A stretch of DNA of 64,000 nucleotides from DAOMNO01 sp035443885 (GTDB lineage: Bacteria > Planctomycetota > Phycisphaerae > Phycisphaerales > SM1A02). A program made the position numbers and the translations under genes. A model generated the notes under the pieces. It ran no database searches. It saw only the letters and a list, made by a program, of their open reading frames with translations, and was not told the DNA's origin. The stretch is from contig DAOMNO010000006.1 of NCBI GenBank assembly GCA_035443885.1, positions 62,001 through 126,000 on the forward strand, written 5' to 3'. Position 1 is the first letter of the stretch, and each line of letters opens with the position of its first letter. This document shows positions 34,500-41,917 of the stretch, piece after piece.

Positions 34500-35108
34500 A
34501 TGCTCGATCGAGAGGCTTGCGAGCGACGGGTCTATCGGCTGGCCCTGCTTCTGACCGGCAACGTGCGGGCCGCGTGGCGCGTCATCGTCGCCGTCGTGGA
34601 CGCGCAGCCAGACCTCAGAACGCTCGATGGTCCGCACATGGATCGTCTGACCGTGCTGCGAAGCCGGGAGATCAAGCCGGGGCGGCTGAGCGGTGAGGGC
34701 ATCCCAGCCCGCGTTGCCGAAGCAATGATGCAACTCACGCCGCAGCAGCGAGAGGCTTGGGTGTTCGCTCGGGTGTATCGCCTGCCGCTGCGCGAGATGG
34801 CGAAATCCATGGATTGCTCAACCACTGCGACCGAGCGGCATCTAGCTGCGGCCGATCAAGCCATGACGCAAGCGCTGGGTGATGAAGCTGCAGATGGCGC
34901 AGAGGCGATGCTGGATTATTCGATGACGCTTGATGTGCCCGCGATCTATCGAGCACACCGCAAACGTACACGCACCGTGCGATGGGTTGCGATTGCGTGT
35001 GCCGCCATTCTCTTGGCTGTCGCCGGCATATCCGGCTATCGCTGGCTTACATCGGGCGATCCGCCGAGTGAGCAGGGCGAGTCGGTGCAATCCGCCGAAG
35101 TCGGCTAA
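34500..35108 (+). CDS. sigma-70-like protein with a C-terminal membrane anchor
   Basis: A 202-residue protein. Residues 75-122, LTPQQREAWVFARVYRLPLR plus a helix-turn-helix with STTATERHLAAADQAM, match sigma region 4 of ECF sigma factors. The first 55 residues vaguely resemble a decayed region 2 (YRLALLLTGNVRAAWRVI) but lack the -10-reading residues. A membrane helix follows at 162-184, and the last ~18 residues would be outside. An ECF factor normally has no membrane segment, so this may be a membrane-tethered regulator or a self-contained sigma/anti-sigma-like fusion. It is not next to a recognisable anti-sigma gene. Confidence 0.75.
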   Translation: MLDREACERRVYRLALLLTGNVRAAWRVIVAVVDAQPDLRTLDGPHMDRLTVLRSREIKPGRLSGEGIPARVAEAMMQLTPQQREAWVFARVYRLPLREMAKSMDCSTTATERHLAAADQAMTQALGDEAADGAEAMLDYSMTLDVPAIYRAHRKRTRTVRWVAIACAAILLAVAGISGYRWLTSGDPPSEQGESVQSAEVG

Positions 35109-35134
35109 GCCTGCTGAATTGAACATGACTTTCG

Positions 35135-36976
35135 TCAGTTCGCACCAGCGAGCTTGCGCACAGTCATCATGAAGGTGCGTTTCATGTTCGTGTGCATACC
35201 ATATACAAGTGCGCTGTAAATAGCACCTGCGATGGCCGCGCCCACGACAAGGCTCACGCGCCCCGCTGCTGGGCCTGCTGCGATGGCGTCCGGAACCGCA
35301 CTGCCGGGGTACACGAGCGCTCGCAGCAGGTTCACCGGGCTGAATGTGTTGAGCACCGCACCCACGACGCTCAAGCTTTCACCACTGGCGTAGCCGCACA
35401 GGCTCAGCACGCTGACGATCGCAAACACAATGCCCACCGCAGCAATCACCGAGCCGATTGTACCTTTGCTTTTGATCGACCACTGCAAGCCGATCATCAC
35501 GCAGAACGCGATGAACGGGATCAACATGATCGGCATGGCAATCGCAGCCTCTGGCAGCACCATCGGCAGGGTGTACGTTACCGTGCTGATGGGTACGGCT
35601 ACCGTTACGCCGCCTGCGCGGCCGAAGCCATCCGCCAGCACATAGACCGACATGATGCTGAGCGTGATGACTGGCACAAGCATCATCGGCAGGAGAAACT
35701 GAATCAAGCCCTTGAGTTTGCCTGCGATGTACGGGCCGGGCTGAATCGGTGTCGTCAAAATAATGTCCAGCCCGCCATCTTCACGTTCGCGGCTGACGGC
35801 CGTTGCACTCATGTTGAGCGCAGCGAGTGTGATGATGACGATCTCCGCGCCGACAATCGAAGCGATCGCCGCCTGAAGTTGTCCGGTTGTCATCAGCCCG
35901 AAATGGAAGAACGCAAGGATAACGACTGCAGCCAGCACACCCAGAGCACAGAAACCCCAGCGGCCAAGCAGGGCAGGAAGAGTCTTGCCTCTCGCTACAG
36001 CTTCGCGCCAGGCGATGGGATTGTGGCCGACGTGCCTTGGCGGACGTTCACCGCTGCCCTTGGCGCCAAGCCCGAACAGTCGTCGGTACCAGGCAACGGA
36101 GCCGGTCTTTGCACCGATGACGCGGAGCCTGACCGTGGAAAAGGTAATCAGCACGATGCTGATGACGACGCATACCCAGCAAAACGCGGTGATGGGGCGG
36201 TTGTACCAGAGGATCGTAATCCACGAGGCTGCATCGCCTGTGAAGTCGTGCGGCACGTACGTATTGGAACTGAGCAACACTTCAAGTGCGAGGAATGGAT
36301 TCAGCGGCGTAAGGATCGTCGTTGTCGATTCCGCGGCGCCGAGTGCAAGCGGCTGGCGAATCTGCACGTCAATCGCATACGTGATGAACAGGTACATCAC
36401 GACGGTGATATAGAAGATGAACACTGCGCGGCGGCCGGCTGTGCGCGTCACGCTTAATGTGATTGCGATTGCAGCCACCAGCAGCGCGCTGGTGCCTGCA
36501 ATGGCGTAGCTGGCGAAGATCGACGAACCGGGCACGCCGCCGAAATACTGTGTTACGGCGAACAACGGTAAACTCGAAAATAGCAGTGCGATGATGAAGA
36601 AGAGCCTGCCGAAGAGATTGCCCAGCACGATCTGCAAGGAGTTCAGTGGCGTGGTGAGCAGGATGTCCCATGTTCGAGGGTTCGCTTCCTGCGCGATCGC
36701 GCCTGCCATGAACACCGGCGCAAGCAAGCAAATCAAGCCGACCTGCAGGTAACTGATCCAGTAGAACATGTTGGCGCCCGCCGTGGCGAGGTCGCGCATC
36801 GACGCTACGCTGGCCACGGAGTTCAGCAGCACCAGCAGCAGCACGACGATCATCGCGCCGAGATAGCCGGATCGGATGTAAAGGTGCCGCAACCGACGCG
36901 AGCCGCCCTGCACCAGCCTCATGCAGATGGGGTTGGTGATTAGGAGTCTGAGAAACCAGTTGAGGATGGCTGGCAT
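35135..36976 (-). CDS. ABC-2-type permease protein, two halves
   Basis: A 613-residue membrane protein with about twelve hydrophobic segments. Both halves carry the amphipathic entry typical of ABC-2 permeases: NPRTWDILLTTPLNSLQIVL (about 98-117) and DGGLDIILTTPIQPGPYIAG (about 405-425), so it is probably an internally duplicated or full-size exporter membrane subunit of the NosY/GldF kind. The matching ATPase is not in the window. It is convergent with the sigma-like gene. The substrate cannot be inferred. Confidence 0.85.
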   Translation of the reverse strand: MPAILNWFLRLLITNPICMRLVQGGSRRLRHLYIRSGYLGAMIVVLLLVLLNSVASVASMRDLATAGANMFYWISYLQVGLICLLAPVFMAGAIAQEANPRTWDILLTTPLNSLQIVLGNLFGRLFFIIALLFSSLPLFAVTQYFGGVPGSSIFASYAIAGTSALLVAAIAITLSVTRTAGRRAVFIFYITVVMYLFITYAIDVQIRQPLALGAAESTTTILTPLNPFLALEVLLSSNTYVPHDFTGDAASWITILWYNRPITAFCWVCVVISIVLITFSTVRLRVIGAKTGSVAWYRRLFGLGAKGSGERPPRHVGHNPIAWREAVARGKTLPALLGRWGFCALGVLAAVVILAFFHFGLMTTGQLQAAIASIVGAEIVIITLAALNMSATAVSREREDGGLDIILTTPIQPGPYIAGKLKGLIQFLLPMMLVPVITLSIMSVYVLADGFGRAGGVTVAVPISTVTYTLPMVLPEAAIAMPIMLIPFIAFCVMIGLQWSIKSKGTIGSVIAAVGIVFAIVSVLSLCGYASGESLSVVGAVLNTFSPVNLLRALVYPGSAVPDAIAAGPAAGRVSLVVGAAIAGAIYSALVYGMHTNMKRTFMMTVRKLAGAN

Positions 36977-37138
36977 GGGGCAGGAATGGCGGGGCGTTCA
37001 GTCGATGGTCAAGTGGCGGGGCGTGGGTGCTGACCGGAAATCGGCCAAAGGGCGCGGGTGGTACGTCTTTCGCAAAAGATCGCCGGACCTTTCCGCGAAA
37101 TCATCTCCTGCACGGCCGCTCGAACAGTACCTTGCAGC

Positions 37139-37168
37139 TTGACAGAGCGGCAACAAAATGTGGATAAT
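37139..37168 (+). promoter_or_regulatory. strong sigma-70 promoter upstream of rny
   Basis: TTGACA (37139-37144), an 18-nt spacer, GATAAT (37163-37168). This is the best housekeeping promoter in the window. Transcription would start near 37175, leaving a leader of about 380 nt. Confidence 0.75.
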
Positions 37169-37491
37169 ACACCCGAACAGAAAGCGGTGTTGTCCGTCGC
37201 GAGCATGTGCCCGGCGGAGCACCGATAGATCCACGGCCCGCCCCTTTACGACACAGGGCACCGTTCAATGCTGGTGCTTCGATGAGAAGCCCCGGCGGTC
37301 GCCGGACGATCGGCGGCTGATAGATTGAATCATCAGTACCGTTGCAGTTCACGCCGATGCATGTTTGTTTTCTTCAGAACCTGCGGAGATCGAGTAAGGG
37401 AGTTCATGCCGCGACCGTGTGCGGTCATCTCGCCTTTGTCCTGAGCGTGAGCTGACATTCTGATTCGCTCGTGTCGTAGGGCCGGCAATGT

Positions 37492-37513
37492 CCGGCGCGA
37501 TTGCATGCGCCGG
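37492..37513 (+). promoter_or_regulatory. hairpin in the rny leader
   Basis: CCGGCGC and GCGCCGG form a 7-bp stem around an 8-nt loop, about 40 nt before the rny start codon. No T-tract follows, so it is more likely an RNA-stability or translation element than a terminator. Confidence 0.45.
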
Positions 37514-37554
37514 CTTCTGCCGGAGGGCCGACAACCCAGAGAGGTAGGGTTGCC

Positions 37555-39138
37555 TTGCCCGCTTTGATTACCCTTGCCTATGTGACAGAGATCATCATCG
37601 GCGTCGTCGCGCTGCTCGTCGGCTTCGGCGTCGGCTGGCTGCTGTATGCCTTGATCACCGGCAACACAAAGGCCGCTGCCCAGCGAGAGGCTGAGCAGAT
37701 CATTTTCGCCGCATCGACCGAAGCGGAAGCGTCCAAGCAGCGCATTGAACTGGAAGCTGAAAAGAAAGCCCGCGAACGCCGCGAAGCCCTCGATAAGGAA
37801 ATCGCCGAGGCCCGTGCGGACATCAAGCAGGATCAGGCCCGTCTCGCCAAGCGGGAAGACACGCTTGACCAGAAGTTGAACGCCCTGACGCAGCGCGAGT
37901 CCAAGCTGGACCAGCGCGATGCTGAACTCAAACGTACGCACGCCGAGCAGGAAAAAGCACGTGAAGCGATAGAACGCGACCGCACGGCTGTTTCGCAGCG
38001 GCTGCGAGAGCTTTCCGGCCTGACGCCGGAGCAGGCCCGCGAGCGGTATATGGAAGAAGTCCGTCGTGAATACGAGCACGAAGGCGCAAAGCTGGCTCAG
38101 AAGATGATCGAGGAAGCCGAGGCAGGCGCCCGCGCTCGCAGTCGTGAAATCACCATTCAGGCCATTCAGCGATTCGCCGCGGAACACGTCGCGGATTCCA
38201 CCGTGCGAGCCGTCAAGATTCCGTCCGATGACATGAAGGGCCGCATCATCGGTCGCGAAGGCCGCAACATTCGCGCGCTGGAGCGCGCCACCGGCGTTGA
38301 TATCCTCGTGGATGACACGCCAGGCGTGATCGCTGTTTCCTGCTTCGACCCCATCCGTCGCGCCATCGCAGGTGAATCGCTCGCCAAACTCGTGGCAGAC
38401 GGGCGCGTGCATCCTTCGCGCATTGAAGAAATCGTTGAAAGCGTGCGCAAGGACATGACAGAGCGCATCAACAAGCACGGCAACGAAGCCGTGATGGAAG
38501 CGAACATCCGCGGCCTGCACCCCAAGATCGTTGAAGCGATGGGCAAGATGCACTTCCGCACCAGCTATGGTCAGAATGTACTGCGCCACTCCATTGAAGT
38601 TGCGTACCTGTGTCAGATCATCGCCGACCAACTCGGTTTGAAAGGTGATATCGCGCGTCGCTGCGGCTTCCTGCACGACATCGGCAAGGCGATGGACCAC
38701 GAGATGGAAGGCGGTCATCCCGCGATTGGCATGGAGTTCTGCCGGAAGTACGGCGAAAAGTCAGAGGAAGTGCTGAACGCGATCGGCGGTCATCACGGCG
38801 ACATTCCCGCCACTACGCCCTACACGCCCATCGTCATGGCGGCGGATGCCATCTCCGGCGCACGTCCTGGCGCGCGTCGCGAATCAATGGAAATGTACAT
38901 CAAGCGTTTGGAGCAGCTTGAAGCGATTGCCACGTCGTATCCGAACGTAACGGAAGCGCATGCGATTCAGGCGGGGCGTGAAGTGCGCGTCATCATCGAC
39001 GCCAAACAGGCGGACGATGCAGAAGCATTCGCGTTGGCGAAGAAAGTCGCCAAGCAGGTGGAAGAGGAAATGACGTTCCCCGGCGAAATCAAGGTGACCG
39101 TGCTGCGCGAAGTGCGAGCGGAAGCCATGGCGCGGTAA
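37555..39138 (+). CDS. rny: ribonuclease Y
   Basis: RNase Y is the membrane-anchored endonuclease that starts mRNA decay in many bacteria lacking RNase E. The 527-residue protein has an N-terminal membrane helix, a long charged coiled coil (about 40-190), a KH domain with MKGRIIGREGRNIRALE (about 225), and an HD domain with RHSIEVAYLC and CGFLHDIGKAMDHEMEGGH. I start it at a TTG (37555) with GAGAGGTAGGG just upstream; no ATG or GTG fits, and 37501 is another TTG option. A strong promoter lies 390 nt upstream, leaving a long leader. Confidence 0.94.
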   Translation: MPALITLAYVTEIIIGVVALLVGFGVGWLLYALITGNTKAAAQREAEQIIFAASTEAEASKQRIELEAEKKARERREALDKEIAEARADIKQDQARLAKREDTLDQKLNALTQRESKLDQRDAELKRTHAEQEKAREAIERDRTAVSQRLRELSGLTPEQARERYMEEVRREYEHEGAKLAQKMIEEAEAGARARSREITIQAIQRFAAEHVADSTVRAVKIPSDDMKGRIIGREGRNIRALERATGVDILVDDTPGVIAVSCFDPIRRAIAGESLAKLVADGRVHPSRIEEIVESVRKDMTERINKHGNEAVMEANIRGLHPKIVEAMGKMHFRTSYGQNVLRHSIEVAYLCQIIADQLGLKGDIARRCGFLHDIGKAMDHEMEGGHPAIGMEFCRKYGEKSEEVLNAIGGHHGDIPATTPYTPIVMAADAISGARPGARRESMEMYIKRLEQLEAIATSYPNVTEAHAIQAGREVRVIIDAKQADDAEAFALAKKVAKQVEEEMTFPGEIKVTVLREVRAEAMAR

Positions 39139-39169
39139 ATCGGGAGATCATTCACATGTGAACTTACGA

Positions 39170-39544
39170 TCACATCGCCTCGTGATCGTCGAGCGGAGCC
39201 GGTCGCACCGTGCCGCATTCGGGGCAGTACACACCGCGCACACCCTGAAGCTCGTAGCCGCAGGAGTGACATTTGTACACTGGCGGATCGTCTCGGACGA
39301 AACGTCTGCGCGGCAGGCCGCGCATCTGCCGAATCCACCGATCCATGACAGCGACGCTGTGCAGAATCAGCCCGACCACGAGGCCGAGAATGCCGAGCGC
39401 GTACAGCGCGTCGGGCGTCGTAGGCATAGCGAGCGCAGCGACGAATAGAACAGCACCAAGCCCAAGCGACGCAAGCCCCATCCACATGATCACGCGGATC
39501 AGTCGCTCGCTGTCCCACCCTTCGGTCTGCTGGGTCAACGACAT
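39170..39544 (-). CDS. small membrane protein with C-terminal zinc ribbon
   Basis: 124 residues: two adjacent membrane helices (about 18-65), then a zinc ribbon with CHSCGYELQGVRGVYCPECG (about 92-111). This layout, often with CGYDLRG...CPECG, recurs across planctomycetes; its function is unknown. It is divergent from another zinc-ribbon gene with only 15 nt between start codons, and has a TATATT exactly 6 nt before the ATG. Confidence 0.82.
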   Translation of the reverse strand: MSLTQQTEGWDSERLIRVIMWMGLASLGLGAVLFVAALAMPTTPDALYALGILGLVVGLILHSVAVMDRWIRQMRGLPRRRFVRDDPPVYKCHSCGYELQGVRGVYCPECGTVRPAPLDDHEAM

Positions 39545-39550
39545 GACGGC

Positions 39551-39556
39551 AATATA
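39551..39556 (-). promoter_or_regulatory. candidate -10 element for the 39170 gene, shared palindromic site
   Basis: TATATT on the minus strand lies 6 nt before the ATG at 39544. The surrounding AATATACT also reads as TATACT on the plus strand, so the 15-nt gap between the two divergent genes holds a two-way -10-like element. Confidence 0.35.
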
Positions 39557-39559
39557 CTT

Positions 39560-39904
39560 ATGCCTGCCGTGCTTCGTATGGTGATCATTTTCACGCTCGC
39601 GGCCATGGCGGCTGTCATTTGTGTCGGCCTCGCTTGGCCGCGTACACGGTGCCCGAATTGCCGTATGCGATTACCTCGTTTTCGACGCCCCGCGAATCAG
39701 CGACAGGCAATGTGGGGCGGCTGGACGTGTCCCGCTTGCGATTGGGAGTTGGACAAGTGCGGTAAGCCGGTTCACGCGCGAGGAGCGTGCAAGCGATGTG
39801 GTTACGACCTGAGCGGCTACGACCATCAGCGGTGCCCTGAGTGCGGCCTCTCCGTTGGGCAGATCATTCCGTGTGTCGATCACCAACAAAGTGACCGTCT
39901 ATAG
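39560..39904 (+). CDS. zinc-ribbon protein with N-terminal membrane helix
   Basis: 114 residues: a membrane helix (about 6-24) and three Cys-pair ribbons, CPNC at 31-34, CPAC at 57-60 and CKRCGYDLSGYDHQRCPECG at 76-95. It belongs to the same CGYDL/CPECG group as its neighbours. If the TATACT at 39553-39558 is its promoter, the ATG at 39578 may be the real start, since the transcript would begin after 39560. Function unknown. Confidence 0.72.
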   Translation: MPAVLRMVIIFTLAAMAAVICVGLAWPRTRCPNCRMRLPRFRRPANQRQAMWGGWTCPACDWELDKCGKPVHARGACKRCGYDLSGYDHQRCPECGLSVGQIIPCVDHQQSDRL

Positions 39905-40042
39905 CATGCACATGCATTCGGTCTGTGGACCGCTGGCGATCTGAAGTTGGCCGTGTGCGGGTCGAGTGCCCGTTCCATTTTGGCGTTCATCCGCAGTCAT
40001 GCGTCAGCAAAATTAGCGTGAGAAGCCGCCTCCCCAATCGCA

Positions 40043-40048
40043 TACACT
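40043..40048 (+). promoter_or_regulatory. candidate -10 element of leaderless 40056 gene
   Basis: TACACT ends 7 nt before the GTG at 40056, supporting that non-ATG start. Confidence 0.35.
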
Positions 40049-40055
40049 CCATCTC

Positions 40056-41642
40056 GTGGACCACTCTTGGCACAATCCAAAGAGCAAGTGGCGGAAGATG
40101 TATTTTCGCAGGCTGGTTTCGCCTCTTCTGGCGGCAGCCGCATTCTTTTTCAATGTCGTGCTGATGGTGGTGCTCGGGGTGGTGATCAGCAGGCTTTCGC
40201 CGGTCGAGCCATTCAACTGGCGGGTTTCATCCATCTTCTTTGGCTTTGGGGCAATCTGCCTGATTGCCGCCCTGTTCTCTGTTCGTTCGTTTCGTCGCAT
40301 GGTGCAGTTGAAGCGCGATGTGCTAGCGACGGATGGGCGTGTGTGTCCGTGGTGCCGCGCGATGATGGCCGAGCCGGATGAGGACGACATGGTGATGTGT
40401 GCAAAGTGCAATGTCAGCATGCCCAGCGCGAACATCCGTCAGTATTGGGCAGATTTTTCGCTCAACCATCTCCAAGCGATCATCTGGCATGAAGAGCATC
40501 ATCCACGCAGCGGCCGATGGCTGAGGAAGTGGATAAACAGCACGAAGTCGCCCGCCAATTCCGGTCGTTTCCGCTGGCCGTGGGCGGTACTCGGCATCTT
40601 GCCTGTGCTGCTCATCACGGGCATGGTGTGGTGGATGACCGGAAACCCGTACTTCACGATGATCTTCGGCACGCTGGTCATCGCGATGTCTGTGGGTGGA
40701 AGTTATCTTGCATGGCGCTTCCAGCCGGGACAGGACAAGCAACGCTACTGCGCATCATGCGATTATCAGCTCGCGCCGACTGAAGTCGTGAGTGATCGCT
40801 GCCCCGAATGCGCCGCGGTGTGGACTGCACCCGGCGCGGTATATTCCGGCAAACGCTTCGATCATCGCAAGTTCACGGCCATGAATGTAGGCATGACCCT
40901 GATGATGTTTTTCATCATCTTCGGTATGGGGCCGCTCTGGACGACGGCGCGAATTTCCAGCGACGCCAAGCTGATGAGCAAAGTTGTTACGGGCAGGGGA
41001 TTTCTCTTTGACGAATGGACTGAGCTGAACGCACGAACGCTTTCGCCTGAGCAGACCGTCGAACTGGCGCGAGGGTTGATGGATCGCCGCGAGAAGCGTG
41101 CGACCCTGGAACGCAATGCGTATGACTGGTTATTCATGCGGATTGCTGCCGGGGAGTTGCCGCAGGAACTCGCGGATGAGGTCTATTCAGGCATCATCAA
41201 GTCGAATGTGATTGCGCCGCAGCGCGCCCGCGTTGGTGAAGAGATCGTGATCGGGTTTGAAAACGTTAATCGGTTTCAGGATCCGCTGACGGGTGTGCCG
41301 CAGCCTGCCGCGCTTTTTTCGGGGTACTTTGTCGGTGATGATCCCACGCCGCACGGCCGTGCGAGCAACGTACAGCCGATCGTCGGCTTCGGTACGCGAA
41401 TTATCAGCCACGGCCAGACGCAGATGGGATATGACGGCATGAGTGCAAAGCTGACGATTGTGCCGGAACGGGCCGGGCCGCTGAAGATTCAGGTGAGGTA
41501 CTGGCTGGTGGGTGTTGCAATGGCTGCTGGCGGTATGTCGCAGCCGATTCAATGGAACGATGATGGCACACCAGTGCTGCCGGCTGGCACGGCATGGGCG
41601 TATGAGCACGTGCTGGAAGCGACGATTGATGTTCAAGACTGA
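40056..41642 (+). CDS. membrane protein with zinc ribbons, unknown function
   Basis: 528 residues starting at a GTG 7 nt after a TACACT (an ATG at 40098 is the alternative). Layout: two membrane helices (about 20-80), a zinc ribbon with CPWCRAMM and CAKCNV (about 103-130), two more membrane helices (about 185-230), a second ribbon with CASCDYQLAPTEVVSDRCPE (about 232-252), another helix, then a ~230-residue soluble domain. It is the third zinc-ribbon membrane gene in a row here. I know no function for it. Confidence 0.78.
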   Translation: MDHSWHNPKSKWRKMYFRRLVSPLLAAAAFFFNVVLMVVLGVVISRLSPVEPFNWRVSSIFFGFGAICLIAALFSVRSFRRMVQLKRDVLATDGRVCPWCRAMMAEPDEDDMVMCAKCNVSMPSANIRQYWADFSLNHLQAIIWHEEHHPRSGRWLRKWINSTKSPANSGRFRWPWAVLGILPVLLITGMVWWMTGNPYFTMIFGTLVIAMSVGGSYLAWRFQPGQDKQRYCASCDYQLAPTEVVSDRCPECAAVWTAPGAVYSGKRFDHRKFTAMNVGMTLMMFFIIFGMGPLWTTARISSDAKLMSKVVTGRGFLFDEWTELNARTLSPEQTVELARGLMDRREKRATLERNAYDWLFMRIAAGELPQELADEVYSGIIKSNVIAPQRARVGEEIVIGFENVNRFQDPLTGVPQPAALFSGYFVGDDPTPHGRASNVQPIVGFGTRIISHGQTQMGYDGMSAKLTIVPERAGPLKIQVRYWLVGVAMAAGGMSQPIQWNDDGTPVLPAGTAWAYEHVLEATIDVQD

Positions 41643-41792
41643 GTAGAGCGAGCGAGTTCGCAACCGACTTGGCTGGCGGTACGCGACCACGTAGTCCATA
41701 TGCCAATCAAAGCTCGTTGACGCTGCAGGAGCTTTCAAGAATGTGGCGGTTTTGAGATTGCACACCTGTGTATCATGGAAGTACATAACGGC

Positions 41793-41830
41793 GTGAGCCG
41801 TGCTTCCGCGGGTGCGGTCGCACGGCTCAC
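41793..41830. terminator. 11-bp stem-loop between convergent genes
   Basis: GTGAGCCGTGC / GCACGGCTCAC, perfect 11-bp stem with a 16-nt loop, placed between the plus-strand 40056 gene and the minus-strand gene ending at 41918. There is no T-tract, so it is a possible two-way transcription end or RNA-stability stem. Confidence 0.5.
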
Positions 41831-41917
41831 TGTCTCAATACGCCCACTCACACGATGACGTTGAGTCTGTTGCCGAATGGACGATCAGCCGCCCCCGATG
41901 CCGGGAGGCATTGAGCA

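Larger units (their letters stand above)
36977..37554. other. intergenic region: rny promoter and long structured leader
   Basis: A 578-nt gap. It contains a near-consensus sigma-70 promoter (37139-37168) and, downstream, about 380 nt rich in hairpins (CCGGC-GGTC-GCCGG at 37292-37305; CCGGCGC-8 nt-GCGCCGG at 37492-37513). I see no gene in it. It may be a regulatory leader of rny or encode a separate small RNA. Confidence 0.55.

Noticed and set aside
35192..36457. 421-codon plus-strand open frame opposite the ABC-2 permease
   Set aside because: His/Asp-rich shadow of a membrane protein read in antisense; no start signal.
37333..38718. Long minus-strand open frame opposite rny
   Set aside because: It lies antisense to the clear RNase Y coding sequence, has no ribosome site, and its composition mirrors the codon bias of the sense gene.
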